DNA of 64,000 nucleotides. Origin: Nitrospinaceae bacterium. GTDB taxonomy: Bacteria; Nitrospinota; Nitrospinia; Nitrospinales; VA-1. The notes under the pieces are model-generated. The model saw only the letters and a list, made by a program, of their open reading frames with translations, was not told the origin of the DNA and ran no database searches. The stretch spans positions 1 to 64,000 of the forward strand of contig JAJDAY010000010.1 in the NCBI GenBank assembly GCA_029261655.1, given 5' to 3'. A program made the position numbers and the translations under genes. Below are positions 50,839-60,815 of the stretch, piece by piece. How positions within the stretch are numbered: the first letter of the stretch is position 1; each line of letters begins with the position of its first letter.

Positions 50839-51939
50839 ATGACCTTCAAGAGAAAAAGAATAGGAATATTGACCGGCGGCGGAGACTGCACCGGAATGAA
50901 CGCGGTGATTCGCGCCATCACCCGGGTCGCGGTGTTTCAGCACGATTGCAAGGTCATCGGCATCGAGCAGGGCTTTGACGGATTGATATTCAATCGGCAT
51001 CAGGAATTAACCACCGCCGGCACGCGCGAGATTCTTTCACTCGGCGGGACTATTTTGGGAACCACCAATAAAGGCAACCCATTTTCCTACCGCGAGTTCG
51101 ATGAAAATGGGACCATCCAGGAGAAGGATTACTCCAGACAAGCCCTGGACAATTTCAACCGGCTGGAGCTGGATTGTCTGTTTGTGGTTGGGGGCGACGG
51201 AACCCTGCAAATCGCTTACAAATTGTTTGAAATGGGAATTCCGGTTATTGGAATTCCCAAAACCATCGACAACGATCTGGTAGGAACCGACTATACCTTC
51301 GGGTTCCAGACGGCGACCCAGGTGGCGTGCGATGCCTTGGACCGTCTGCACACCACAGGCCGAAGCCATCAGCGGGTCATGATTCTGGAAGTGATGGGCC
51401 GCGACGCCGGTTGGATCGCTTTAGAAGCGGGGATCGCCGGTCGCGCGCACATCATTCTGATCCCCGAAATCCCCTATAAAATGGAAAAGGTTCTGGAGAA
51501 GATCAAACTGCGGCAGGACGGGGGAAGTCCCTACAATATCATTGTGGTGGCCGAAGGCGCGAAGGAAGTTGGGCATAGCGAAATCACCCTGGAAAGTGCC
51601 ACCACCCGATTGCAGGGGGTCAAGCAATACGGCGGGGTGGGGAATTATCTGGCGGAACAAATCAGCAATAAAATCGATCTTGAAGTGCGATGCACGGTTC
51701 TGGGCCATACCCAGCGCGGCGGAACCCCCAACTGTTTCGACCGTGTCCTTGGGACCCGTCTGGGCGCTTACGCGGTTTCTGCGGCGGCGGATGGGAAATT
51801 TGGCTCCATGGTAGCGCTCAAAACCCCGGACATTGCACTGGTTCCCCTCAAAACCCTGGCCGGAATCGTCCGGAAAATCCCCCTCACTTCGCAATTGATC
51901 CAGTGCGCCGAAGAAACCCGGATCAGCCTCGGCAGATAG
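50839..51939 (+). CDS. pfkA: 6-phosphofructokinase (phosphofructokinase family)
   Basis: 366 residues from the ATG at 50839 (a TTG 5 codons earlier is less likely). GILTGGGDCTGMNAVIRAI, VVGGDGTLQIAYKL and IPKTIDNDLVGTDYTFGF, GRDAGWIALEAG and TQRGGTPNCFDRVLGTRLG are the PFK core. Gly in GGDGT is the ATP-type residue, whereas Lys in PKTIDND is the residue of PPi-dependent enzymes, so the phosphoryl donor cannot be read off with certainty. It phosphorylates fructose 6-phosphate in the cytoplasm. Confidence 0.92.
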   Translation: MTFKRKRIGILTGGGDCTGMNAVIRAITRVAVFQHDCKVIGIEQGFDGLIFNRHQELTTAGTREILSLGGTILGTTNKGNPFSYREFDENGTIQEKDYSRQALDNFNRLELDCLFVVGGDGTLQIAYKLFEMGIPVIGIPKTIDNDLVGTDYTFGFQTATQVACDALDRLHTTGRSHQRVMILEVMGRDAGWIALEAGIAGRAHIILIPEIPYKMEKVLEKIKLRQDGGSPYNIIVVAEGAKEVGHSEITLESATTRLQGVKQYGGVGNYLAEQISNKIDLEVRCTVLGHTQRGGTPNCFDRVLGTRLGAYAVSAAADGKFGSMVALKTPDIALVPLKTLAGIVRKIPLTSQLIQCAEETRISLGR

Positions 51940-51961
51940 CCCTAAAGGTCGGGTTTAGTTC

Positions 51962-51990
51962 TTGTCACGTAAAAAGCAGTGTGTTAATCT
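51962..51990 (+). promoter_or_regulatory. Candidate promoter for rpsB
   Basis: TTGTCA (51962-51967), a 17-nt spacer, then TAATCT (51985-51990), which is a weak -10. It lies 133 bp before the rpsB start, downstream of the pfk stop. Confidence 0.35.
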
Positions 51991-52122
51991 AGCCAGCCAT
52001 TAAGGTAGGCAATCCATTTTATTTTAATCACGCACGTTGCCGGATCGAGCCGGAGGTGGCCTTTCGGGGTTCCCGGTTTGAGAAGAAGGCGGCGGTGGAC
52101 TAACCAGGAAAAGGAGCAAGGC

Positions 52123-52956
52123 ATGACAGAAGTAACCATGAAAACCCTGTTGCAGGCGGGTGTTCACTTTGGTCACCAAACGACCCGGTGGAACCCCAAG
52201 ATGAAGAAGTACATTTACGGTGCCAAGAACGGCATTCATATCGTCGATCTCCAGAAGACCCTCAAAAAATTCCTGGAAGCGGAAAAATACATCCGGGACT
52301 TGGCCCGATCTGGCAAATCCCTGTTATTTGTCGCCACCAAAAAGCAAGCCCAGGAACTCGTTGCCGAAGAGGCGGTTCGTTGCGGAATGTTTTACATCAA
52401 TCAACGCTGGCTGGGCGGAACCATGACCAATTTTCTGACTATCCGCAAAAGCGTCGAGCGGTTGCGCGAACTGGAAAAACAGGAGGAAGAAGGCGAGTTC
52501 GAAAAACTGCATAAAAAAGAAGCCTTGCGGATGCGGCGCGATATCGAAAGACTCAACAAGTTTTTCCGTGGCATCAAAACCATGAAACAACTTCCCGATG
52601 CGATTTTTATTATCGACACGCACAAAGAGAGAATCGCCCTGGCCGAAGCTAGAAAACTGGGCATTAAAATTTTAGCCCTGGTGGATACCAATTGCGACCC
52701 CGATGGGATCGACTTTCCTTTTCCGGGGAATGACGACGCCATCCGCTCCATCAAGTTGTTCACTCAACGCATCGCTGATATTTGGTTGGAAGAAACAGAA
52801 ATCAGGAAAGCGCGTCAGAAAGACGATGAAGAAGCGGCCAGGCAAAAGGCCAAGGCGGCTGAGGCCGCAAAAGCCGAAGTTGCTAAAAAGGCAGAAGCCG
52901 CTAAAGCAGAAGCCGCCGAAGTGAAGGCCGACTCGGGTGCAAGCGAACAGGGTTAA
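52123..52956 (+). CDS. rpsB: 30S ribosomal protein S2
   Basis: 277 residues from the ATG at 52123, with AAGGAG 6-7 nt upstream. [60 protein letters not shown] and the late [21 protein letters not shown] are S2 hallmarks. A C-terminal extension of about 50 residues is Ala/Lys/Glu-rich and coiled. It sits on the small-subunit surface near S1. tsf follows after an unusually large 376-bp gap. Confidence 0.97.
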   Translation: MTEVTMKTLLQAGVHFGHQTTRWNPKMKKYIYGAKNGIHIVDLQKTLKKFLEAEKYIRDLARSGKSLLFVATKKQAQELVAEEAVRCGMFYINQRWLGGTMTNFLTIRKSVERLRELEKQEEEGEFEKLHKKEALRMRRDIERLNKFFRGIKTMKQLPDAIFIIDTHKERIALAEARKLGIKILALVDTNCDPDGIDFPFPGNDDAIRSIKLFTQRIADIWLEETEIRKARQKDDEEAARQKAKAAEAAKAEVAKKAEAAKAEAAEVKADSGASEQG

Positions 52957-53332
52957 GATGAGGGTGCGTCCTCGGTCTGATCCAGCGACTTTGCTTTGAC
53001 GCCCCTTGCTCAGGGTGATCCTTTCCGATAATTGAATCTTCTCAGTCAAGATCAGGAACATCTTTTTGCAGGGTGTCTCTGTATATTCGGATAGGTCCGT
53101 TCGGGAGGGATGCGTTCAGCGATTTGGAATTTCATATTTCGATGGAGAGATTCTCTTGAGATCTTTTGAAATTCAAAGGGCGAGTCCTCGCATGAGCTTT
53201 AAAATTAAACGATCCTGCCTGAAGCAGACGGTGTGCCCGGTTTTCATTTAAAAGCCCTTGCAGATAAAAGGGAATGAAATCCGCGGGTGGGGATAAAAAT
53301 CAATCTTCGAGTTATTAAGGAGTCAACAAAGG
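52957..53332 (+). other. rpsB-tsf intergenic region
   Basis: 376 bp, much larger than the other gaps of this operon. TTTGAA-A-TTCAAA and GCGAG-TC-CTCGC (about 53166-53192) are short inverted repeats, and TTAAGGAG at the right edge is the tsf Shine-Dalgarno. A 61-codon frame (53066-53251) is not supported. Confidence 0.4.
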
Positions 53333-53926
53333 ATGGAAATCACAGCGGCAATGGTAAAAGAACTGCGCTCAAAATCGGGCGCCGGCATCATGGAATGTAA
53401 AGGTGCCCTCAAGGAAGCAGGCGGGGATGTAGAAGAAGCGGTCACGGTTCTAAGAAAAAAGGGTTTGGCCAAGGCGGGCAAAAAATCCGACCGGGAAACG
53501 GGCGATGGCGCGATCGGGACTTACATTCACCCCGGAAACAAAATCGGCGTCATGTTGCAACTTCATTGCGAGACGGATTTTGTGGCCAACACCGACGACT
53601 TTCAAGACCTGATCCGGGACGTGTGCATGCACATAGCCGCCTCTAAAACGCGCTATGCTTCCAGAGACGAGGTCACCGAGGATGATCTTGACAAGGAGCG
53701 GGAAATTTTTGCCCACCAGGCCAAAGAATCCGGCAAGCCGGAAAACATCATTGACAAGATTGTTGAAGGAAAAATTGGCAAATTTTATGAGGAAAATTGT
53801 CTTCTGGACCAACCATATATAAAAGAACCCGCGATCACTGTGGGGGAAATGATCAAGCAAAAAATTGCGATTCTGGGTGAAAATATAACGGTTGGCAGGT
53901 TCGCCCGATTTGAAATTTCCAATTAA
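53333..53926 (+). CDS. tsf: Elongation factor Ts
   Basis: 197 residues, the short form of EF-Ts. VKELRSKSGAGIMECKGALKEAGGDVEEA is the UBA-like N-terminus; GKIGVMLQLHCETDFVANTDDF is the core contact with EF-Tu, and FYEENCLLDQPYIKE a late conserved block. It is the nucleotide exchange factor for EF-Tu. AAGGAG lies about 12 bp before the ATG. pyrH starts 21 bp downstream. Confidence 0.97.
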   Translation: MEITAAMVKELRSKSGAGIMECKGALKEAGGDVEEAVTVLRKKGLAKAGKKSDRETGDGAIGTYIHPGNKIGVMLQLHCETDFVANTDDFQDLIRDVCMHIAASKTRYASRDEVTEDDLDKEREIFAHQAKESGKPENIIDKIVEGKIGKFYEENCLLDQPYIKEPAITVGEMIKQKIAILGENITVGRFARFEISN

Positions 53927-53947
53927 TTTATAACAAAAAAACCACTG

Positions 53948-54667
53948 ATGAGTGAAGCGATTTATAAAAGGGTTCTTTTGAAGCTGGGCGGGGAAAGCCT
54001 GGCGGCAAAGGACGGAGCTTTTGGGATTGATCAGAAAGCCATTGAAGGCATCGCCGCGGAAATTGTGGAGGCGAGAGAGTTGGGGGTGGAAATGGCCATC
54101 GTCATCGGCGGCGGCAATATCTTCCGAGGCGCAACCGCCAGTGAACTGGGGATGGAGCGTGTCACAGCGGATTACATGGGTATGCTCGCGACGGTCATCA
54201 ACAGCCTGGCCCTGCAACATGCACTGGAGTCCGGGGGCATTCCAACCCGTGTGCAAACGGCGATTGAAATTCATCAACTGGCGGAACCCTATGTTCGCCG
54301 GCGTGCCATTCGGCATCTGGAAAAAGGACGGGTGATTATTTTCGCGGGGGGAACGGGAAACCCGTATTTCACGACCGACACCGCCGCTTCCCTGAGAGCG
54401 ATGGAGATCGGCGCGGAAGTGATATTCAAGGGCACCAAAGTGGACGGAGTCTATACCGCTGATCCGATGAAGGATGACACCGCCACCCGATATGATAAAT
54501 TGTCTTATATCGAAGTTTTGCAAAAGGGGTTGAAAGTGATGGACTCGACATCGGTTTCCCTTTGCATGGACAATAAACTGCCGATGGTGATTTTTAATGT
54601 TCGCAATAAAGGCAGTATCAAGCGTGTGCTGATGGGTGAAAACATCGGCACCACCGTGGGAGGGTGA
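53948..54667 (+). CDS. pyrH: UMP kinase
   Basis: 239 residues. [80 protein letters not shown] and [13 protein letters not shown] match the hexameric bacterial UMP kinase. It makes UDP for pyrimidine and envelope precursor synthesis. The frr start lies 4 bp after its stop. Confidence 0.97.
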   Translation: MSEAIYKRVLLKLGGESLAAKDGAFGIDQKAIEGIAAEIVEARELGVEMAIVIGGGNIFRGATASELGMERVTADYMGMLATVINSLALQHALESGGIPTRVQTAIEIHQLAEPYVRRRAIRHLEKGRVIIFAGGTGNPYFTTDTAASLRAMEIGAEVIFKGTKVDGVYTADPMKDDTATRYDKLSYIEVLQKGLKVMDSTSVSLCMDNKLPMVIFNVRNKGSIKRVLMGENIGTTVGG

Positions 54668-54671
54668 TTGC

Positions 54672-55226
54672 ATGGAACAACTGTTGAACGACCATCAGGC
54701 CAAAATGGGCTTGTCCCTGGATCATTTGCGCGGCGAGCTGACCAAGCTGAGGACCGGGCAGGCTTCTCTCGCGATATTGGAAGGGATCAAAGTCGATTTT
54801 TACGGAACCCCGACTCCTTTGAGCCAGACCTCGACGCTTGGCGTCCCGGACAGCAGTACCATCACCATTCAGCCGTGGGATGCTTCTATTCTAAAAGACA
54901 TTGAGAAAGCTCTGCAGGCGTCCGATTTGGGGCTGACCCCCAACAGCGACGGCAAAATGATCCGCCTGCAAATTCCTCCGCTCACACAGGAAAGACGGCA
55001 ACAACTGGCGAAGGTGGTGAAGAAGTACGGGGAAGAATGCCGGGTCGCCATCCGCAACATTCGCCGCGAGTTCAATGACAAAATCAAGGCGCTTGAGAAA
55101 AACCACGAAATTTCCGAGGACGAGAGCCATAAGCTCACTGATAAAATGCAGAAAATAACAGATAGCCAAATCGGGCAGGTAGATAAAACGGTTCTGGAAA
55201 AGGAAAAAAATGTTTTGGCGACCTGA
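54672..55226 (+). CDS. frr: Ribosome recycling factor
   Basis: 184 residues from the ATG at 54672 (GGGAGGGTGAT upstream, overlapping pyrH end). GELTKLRTGQASLAILEGIKVDFYG, TLGVPDSSTITIQPWD, KMIRLQIPPLTQERRQQL and KYGEECRVAIRNIRREFND are the RRF signature. With EF-G it splits post-termination ribosomes. It continues the rpsB-tsf-pyrH run. Confidence 0.97.
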   Translation: MEQLLNDHQAKMGLSLDHLRGELTKLRTGQASLAILEGIKVDFYGTPTPLSQTSTLGVPDSSTITIQPWDASILKDIEKALQASDLGLTPNSDGKMIRLQIPPLTQERRQQLAKVVKKYGEECRVAIRNIRREFNDKIKALEKNHEISEDESHKLTDKMQKITDSQIGQVDKTVLEKEKNVLAT

Positions 55227-55325
55227 TCAATCTGTTTTTCCCGCTATCCGTCCGGCCAAAGAGCCGACACGCCCTGCCTTGCCTGCCTCCCGGCCCCGAC
55301 AGTTTGACAGAGAGGGTTTTCTTTG

Positions 55326-56078
<753 letters not shown>

Positions 56079-56171
56079 TGATTTTCATCTGCAAACATTC
56101 CTGTTTATTTCTCCGTTGTCCCGGTTCCGGGCGGGTGTCATTTTGTTTCCAATCCTGAGAAGGAGTCCCTT

Positions 56172-56960
56172 TTGAAACGTATATTGAGCGGAGCCGTAGC
56201 CATTCCCCTGATCTTGGGCATTACCCTGTACGGGTCGGGGGGATTGTTTTTTGCCATGATTGCAGGTGTCGTCCTGGTCGGAATCTACGAATTTTTTTCT
56301 ATGACCGACAAGATGGGTATCGAGGGATTCGGGATTGTGGCCGGCTGCTTGAGTGTTCTCCTGCTTATTTGTTTTTACCTGGGAGGGCAGTACCTGCCCG
56401 AATGGGGCGTGGTCAGCCTGATCGCCTTGACCCTGGCCTGGATGCTCACAGAACAAAACATCAAAACCGCGTTGGATCAAATCTCCTATTCCTTCCTGGG
56501 CATTCTGTATGTCGCGGGGCTTTCGGGTTATTTTTTATTGATCCATCGTTTGCCTGACGGCGCCCACTGGGTGTTGTTTCTGTTTCTCATTACCTGGCTG
56601 GGTGACAGTGCGGCTTATTATGGCGGCAGGACATTCGGACGCCGTCTCATCGCCCCGACCATCAGCCCCGGCAAAACCATCGAAGGCGCGCTGTTCGGTC
56701 TTCTGGGGAGTCTGGCCGGCGGTCTGATCGCGGCTTTCGGGTTTTTGCAGGAGACTTCTCTTTGGCATTGTTTGCTTGCGGCCCTCATTTGCGGTACTAT
56801 CGGTCAAATTGGCGATTTTGCCGAATCGATTTTAAAACGCACCGCGGGAGTCAAAGATTCCAGCGGGCTGTTTCCGGGGCATGGCGGGTTTCTGGATCGC
56901 GTCGATAGTTTGCTGTTTGCGGGTCCGGCGCTGTATTTGTATCACCGCCTGTTTTTATAA
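56172..56960 (+). CDS. cdsA: Phosphatidate cytidylyltransferase
   Basis: 262 residues, mostly transmembrane (about eight spans). The CDS signature is at the C-terminal half: GDSAAYYGGRTFGRRLIAP, SPGKTIEGALFG and SILKRTAGVKDSSGLFPGHG followed by LDRVDSLLFAGP. It makes CDP-diacylglycerol for phospholipid synthesis. The start is TTG at 56172 with AGAAGGAG 7 nt upstream. It follows uppS and precedes dxr by 24 bp. Confidence 0.96.
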   Translation: MKRILSGAVAIPLILGITLYGSGGLFFAMIAGVVLVGIYEFFSMTDKMGIEGFGIVAGCLSVLLLICFYLGGQYLPEWGVVSLIALTLAWMLTEQNIKTALDQISYSFLGILYVAGLSGYFLLIHRLPDGAHWVLFLFLITWLGDSAAYYGGRTFGRRLIAPTISPGKTIEGALFGLLGSLAGGLIAAFGFLQETSLWHCLLAALICGTIGQIGDFAESILKRTAGVKDSSGLFPGHGGFLDRVDSLLFAGPALYLYHRLFL

Positions 56961-56984
56961 CGGCCCCACCGACTGATTAAACTT

Positions 56985-58139
56985 ATGAAACAAATCTCTC
57001 TTCTGGGTTCCACAGGGTCCATTGGACTCAGCACGCTTGATGTGGTGGCGCGAAACTCCGACCGTTTCGAGATATGCGGTCTGTCGGCGGGAAGCAATGC
57101 CGAAAAATTTGTCGAGCAGGTCAAACAGTTCAAGCCTAAAGTGGCGTCTCTTTTTGATCGTTCGAAAGAAGCGGAAGTGCGGGAACAACTGTCCGGCCTC
57201 GATGTAGAACTTGTTTTTGGAGAAGAAGGCCCGGTCAAAGTCGCCACCTGGACCGATAGCGATCTGGTGGTTTCCGGCATCGTGGGGAGCGCCGGTCTGG
57301 TCCCGGCCCTGGCGGCCATTCACGCGGGCAAGAACCTGGCCCTGGCCAACAAGGAGACCCTGGTCGTGGCCGGAGAACTGGTCTTAAAAGCCGCAAAAGA
57401 CAATAAAGTCGCGATCATTCCCATCGACAGCGAGCACAGCGCCATCCTGCAGGCGTTGAACGGAGAAAAAAAAGAGCAGATCAAAAAGATCATCCTGACC
57501 GCATCCGGCGGTCCTTTTCGCACATTCACCCTGGAACAGATGGAGCACGTGACCGTCAAGCAGGCGCTCAACCATCCGAACTGGTCGATGGGAGCCAAAA
57601 TCACCATCGACTCCGCGACCATGATGAACAAGGGCCTGGAGTATATCGAAGCCAAATGGCTGTTCGGGTTGGAAACCAAAGTCGATGTCATCATTCACGC
57701 GCAAAGCATCATCCACTCCATGATCGAATTCGTGGACACGTCCATAATGGCGCAACTTGGAATCCCCGACATGCGCGTGCCCATCGCCTACGCCTTGTCC
57801 TACCCCGACCGGCTGGACTGCGATTTGCCGTCGCTCGATTTGAATCAATTGTCCCGGCTTGATTTTGAACCCCCCGATTACAAAAAGTTTCCCTGTCTCA
57901 AACTTGCCATCGACGCTTTGGATGCAGGCCAGACCCTGCCCGCCGTACTCAATGCCGCAAATGAGATAGCCGTGCAGGCCTTTCTCGACGAACTCATTTC
58001 CTTTAAGGAAATTTCCGAAATCATCCGCACGACGATGCAAAATCACAAAAGCAAGCCCGTGGCCGAGCTTGAGGATGTGCTCGAAGCGGACCGATGGACA
58101 CGGGAAGAAGCCAGAAAATTAATCTCCGTCGCGCACTAG
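56985..58139 (+). CDS. dxr: 1-deoxy-D-xylulose 5-phosphate reductoisomerase
   Basis: 384 residues. LLGSTGSIGLSTLDVV is the NADPH site; ALANKETLVVAGELV, PIDSEHSAILQAL, TASGGPF, NHPNWSMGAKITIDSATMMNKGLE and HAQSIIHSMIEF carry the metal and substrate residues. It makes MEP, the committed step of the non-mevalonate isoprenoid route. cdsA-dxr is a common bacterial order; ispF follows after 68 bp. Confidence 0.97.
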   Translation: MKQISLLGSTGSIGLSTLDVVARNSDRFEICGLSAGSNAEKFVEQVKQFKPKVASLFDRSKEAEVREQLSGLDVELVFGEEGPVKVATWTDSDLVVSGIVGSAGLVPALAAIHAGKNLALANKETLVVAGELVLKAAKDNKVAIIPIDSEHSAILQALNGEKKEQIKKIILTASGGPFRTFTLEQMEHVTVKQALNHPNWSMGAKITIDSATMMNKGLEYIEAKWLFGLETKVDVIIHAQSIIHSMIEFVDTSIMAQLGIPDMRVPIAYALSYPDRLDCDLPSLDLNQLSRLDFEPPDYKKFPCLKLAIDALDAGQTLPAVLNAANEIAVQAFLDELISFKEISEIIRTTMQNHKSKPVAELEDVLEADRWTREEARKLISVAH

Positions 58140-58207
58140 GATGAATTTGAAACTACAGATAAACGCAGATGGGGAAGGTGCTTTCCCCGGTCTTCCTCTC
58201 TTAGCGG

Positions 58208-58687
58208 ATGTATAGAATCGGCAATGGATACGACGTTCACCGTCTGGTGGAAGGCCGGAAGCTGATCCTGGGCGGGGTGGATATCCCGCACACACTTGGC
58301 CTGGATGGGCATTCCGACGCGGACGCGCTGGTGCACGCGATTGCCGACGCCCTGTTGGGAGCCATCGGTTGCGGTGACATCGGAAAATATTTTCCCGACA
58401 CCGATCCCAAGTGGAAAGGCGTGTCCAGCCTGATTCTTCTCAAAGAGGTGGGCGCGATGTGTGAGAAACGGGGGTTCGTCATTGCGAACATCGACTCCAT
58501 CCTGGCCGCGCAAAAACCCAAAATCGCCCCTTATATAAATGAGATGAAAAAAAATATCGCCGATGTTCTGGGGGTCGATCAGGAGCGGGTCAACGTCAAA
58601 GCCACGACCACGGAAAGCTTAGGTTATGTTGGCCGGGAGGAAGGAATGGCCGCCTACGCCGTTGCCCTTTTACAAAGAAAAAATTGA
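58208..58687 (+). CDS. ispF: 2-C-methyl-D-erythritol 2,4-cyclodiphosphate synthase
   Basis: 159 residues. GNGYDVHRLVEGRKLILGGV (zinc Asp/His), GLDGHSDADALVHAIADALLGA, GDIGKYFPDTDPKWKG and VNVKATTTESLGYVGREEG are diagnostic. It cyclises CDP-ME 2-phosphate in the MEP pathway, working with the neighbouring Dxr. A CCTCC/GGAGG hairpin at 58690-58705 with only three T may be a weak terminator. Confidence 0.97.
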   Translation: MYRIGNGYDVHRLVEGRKLILGGVDIPHTLGLDGHSDADALVHAIADALLGAIGCGDIGKYFPDTDPKWKGVSSLILLKEVGAMCEKRGFVIANIDSILAAQKPKIAPYINEMKKNIADVLGVDQERVNVKATTTESLGYVGREEGMAAYAVALLQRKN

Positions 58688-59000
58688 CGCCTCCGCATGG
58701 GGAGGTTTGCCAATAGGTTCGGAGGGGCGTCGAGTCATTTATTTTAGCCCGGATTGATTTTTTTATCTTTGTTCAGGGTTCCATTGTGGTTTCAACCGAC
58801 TGGTTTTTGGCTTTTTTTGCTGTTGGTTTTGTGCTATAGTTTTCCGCTTTCCGGCTCGAAAATCGATATTGGCAACGCTTCTCTGGGCCTCTCTGGAAAA
58901 CCGCGAGCACTGGAAGGATCACCAGTCAATGACCGTTCATTAATTTTTCCCCGCCCTTGTCGGGTCCGGCAAGGATAGATTCCTTAAGACCAATAAAAGA
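58688..59000 (+). promoter_or_regulatory. Intergenic region with candidate promoter for the FabF-like locus
   Basis: An extended -10 (TGCTATAGT, 58832-58840) lies in a T-rich tract; no good -35 is visible. A 74-codon hydrophobic frame (58754-58978) covers it and is not called as a gene. The FabF-like ATG follows at 59001. Confidence 0.35.
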
Positions 59001-60251
59001 ATGGAAAACCGGGTCAGCCCTGAACAACGCATAGTCATCACGGGGGTCGGGCTAACGGCCCCGAACGGAAATAATCTCACGGATTTCAGAAAGAGCCTGC
59101 TGGCAGGGATATCCGGGGTCCAGAAGTTTGAAACCCGGTATATGGGCGAAGTCCCCGCCGGAGTTTGCGATTTTGACGAATTAAAGTATCAGAAAAGAAA
59201 AGCCCTGAGAAGGGGAACCCGGGCCGGATCGGTTTCCATTTATTGCGCCCGGGAAGCGGTTTTGGATGCGGGGTGGGACATGGACACGGTCGACCGTTCC
59301 CGGATTGGCGTTTATCTTGGGGTCACCGAACACGGCAACGTTGAGACGGAAAATGAAGTCCATAATATCAGCCAGTACGATTACGACGTAAAATACTGGT
59401 CGCATCATCATAACCCCAGGACGGTGGCCAACAACCCCGCCGGGGAAGTGACCCTGAACATGAAGATCACCGGTCCCCATTACACGATCGGGGCGGCCTG
59501 TGCGGCAGGCAACATGGGGGTCATTCAGGGGCTTCAGATGTTGCGCCTGGGCGAGGTGGACCGGGCGTTGGCAGGCGGAATTTCGGAGAGCATTCATACC
59601 TTCGGTATCTTTGCCAGTTTTGACTCTGAAGGCGCGTTGGCGAGAAACGAAGACCCGACCAAGGCCAGCCGGCCTTTCGATGCGGACCGAAACGGCATTG
59701 TCTGTTCCGAAGGAGGCTGTATCTACACACTGGAACGGTTGCCGGATGCCTTAAAACGCGGCGCAAAAATATATGGGGAGATCGTGGGCTATGCCATTAA
59801 TTCCGATGCCCATGATTTTATCCTGCCGGAGCCTGTCAGGCAGGCGGAATGCATCCGACTGGCCCTCAAGAAAGCGGGTTTAGAGGCGGGGGACATGGAC
59901 ATCCTCAATACCCACTCGACGGCCACCAAGCTCGGCGATATTCAGGAGTGTACAGCTATCCGAAGTGTGTTTGCGGGTGAAAAGAGCGTCTGGATCAACA
60001 ATACTAAAAGTTTTATCGGTCATACGATGGGCGCGGCGGGAACTTTGGAGCTGGCCGGCAACCTGCCTGCCTTCGAGGATAACTGGGTCCATCCCACAAT
60101 CAACCTCGATACCCTGGACCCGGAGTGCGCCCTCGAAAATATTGTGGCAAATCAGCCGAAAAAGCTTGAAGTTGTGAACTATATAATGAACAATTCGTTT
60201 GGCATGTTTGGAATCAACTCGGTGCTCATCGTGCAACGGTTCCAGGGATAG
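59001..60251 (+). CDS. Beta-ketoacyl-ACP synthase (FabF/KAS II-like)
   Basis: 416 residues of the KAS I/II fold. Active-site Cys167 (GAACAAGNMG) and the two His, His305 (NTHSTATKLGD) and His341 (KSFIGHTMGAAG, with Lys336), are present. VITGVGLTAPNG starts the thiolase fold and FDADRNGIVCSEGG is typical. It condenses acyl-ACP with malonyl-ACP. Insertions such as the YDYDVKYWSHHH stretch and the ACP and FAD genes next to it mark it as a dedicated rather than housekeeping synthase. Confidence 0.92.
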   Translation: MENRVSPEQRIVITGVGLTAPNGNNLTDFRKSLLAGISGVQKFETRYMGEVPAGVCDFDELKYQKRKALRRGTRAGSVSIYCAREAVLDAGWDMDTVDRSRIGVYLGVTEHGNVETENEVHNISQYDYDVKYWSHHHNPRTVANNPAGEVTLNMKITGPHYTIGAACAAGNMGVIQGLQMLRLGEVDRALAGGISESIHTFGIFASFDSEGALARNEDPTKASRPFDADRNGIVCSEGGCIYTLERLPDALKRGAKIYGEIVGYAINSDAHDFILPEPVRQAECIRLALKKAGLEAGDMDILNTHSTATKLGDIQECTAIRSVFAGEKSVWINNTKSFIGHTMGAAGTLELAGNLPAFEDNWVHPTINLDTLDPECALENIVANQPKKLEVVNYIMNNSFGMFGINSVLIVQRFQG

Positions 60252-60311
60252 TTTGGGGTTGAAGTTTGGAGCGATTTTCCATAAAATCAGAATTTTAGCA
60301 GGAGGAGATTG

Positions 60312-60575
60312 ATGACAGGAAAAGATGTCCGGCAAGCCATTATCAGTATATTAGTAGATATTGCTCCTGATGAGGATGTCAGTTCTATTAATGACCAGGA
60401 AAACCTCAGGGACCAGATCGACCTGGATTCCATGGATTTCCTCGATATTGTGATGGAACTTAGAAAGCGGTTCAATATCGAAGTGCCCGAGAAAGATTAC
60501 GGACATTTAGCGACGATGGCCGGTTGTATCACATACCTCCAGCCCCTTCTGAAAGATCACCAGTTAGCCGGTTAA
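60312..60575 (+). CDS. Acyl carrier protein
   Basis: 87 residues from the ATG at 60312 (GGAGGAG upstream). DLDSMDFLDIVMEL carries Ser40, the phosphopantetheine attachment site. It differs from the usual DSLDTVE-type housekeeping ACP sequence. The gene lies 60 bp after the ketosynthase and is followed by a strong terminator. It is probably the dedicated carrier of this pathway. Confidence 0.93.
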   Translation: MTGKDVRQAIISILVDIAPDEDVSSINDQENLRDQIDLDSMDFLDIVMELRKRFNIEVPEKDYGHLATMAGCITYLQPLLKDHQLAG

Positions 60576-60647
60576 GAGATTTTCCGGTCTTAAATTCGCT
60601 TTTCCCGCCCTTTTTTCAATATCGAACCCCAATCCATTTATAATGCT

Positions 60648-60684
60648 ATCCCCGGTGGCACTGAGCGTCGGGGATCGTTTTTTT
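60648..60684 (+). terminator. Rho-independent terminator after ACP gene
   Basis: ATCCCCG (60648-60654) pairs perfectly with CGGGGAT (60669-60675), followed by CG and seven T. It separates the ACP and FAD-oxidoreductase genes, so the latter may need its own promoter or read-through. Confidence 0.75.
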
Positions 60685-60736
60685 AAGGCCGCAATTGCCT
60701 GGGCCTGAATCGGCTTTCTCTGCTAGCGAAGTTTTC

Positions 60737-60809
60737 CGGGGCTCGTAAACAGAGCACGGGGAGCCTGACTTTTCCTCCCGCGTGAGCGGGTCTCCTCCCC
60801 ATTAAGGGG
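60737..60809 (+). promoter_or_regulatory. Structured leader of FAD-oxidoreductase gene
   Basis: GCTC/GAGC (about 60741-60755), a perfect CCCGC-GTGA-GCGGG tetraloop hairpin (60777-60790) and CCCC-ATTAA-GGGG just before the ATG. The last one includes the AAGGGG Shine-Dalgarno, so folding could mask the ribosome-binding site. Confidence 0.45.
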
Positions 60810-60815
60810 TAAAAC

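Noticed and set aside
53450-54673. 407-codon minus-strand frame across tsf and pyrH
   Set aside because: Entirely antisense to two certain housekeeping genes; His/Phe-rich product typical of a shadow frame.
58754-58978. 74-codon hydrophobic plus-strand frame before the FabF-like gene
   Set aside because: Signal-like start but no Shine-Dalgarno, T-rich composition and overlap with the likely promoter; kept only as a remote possibility.
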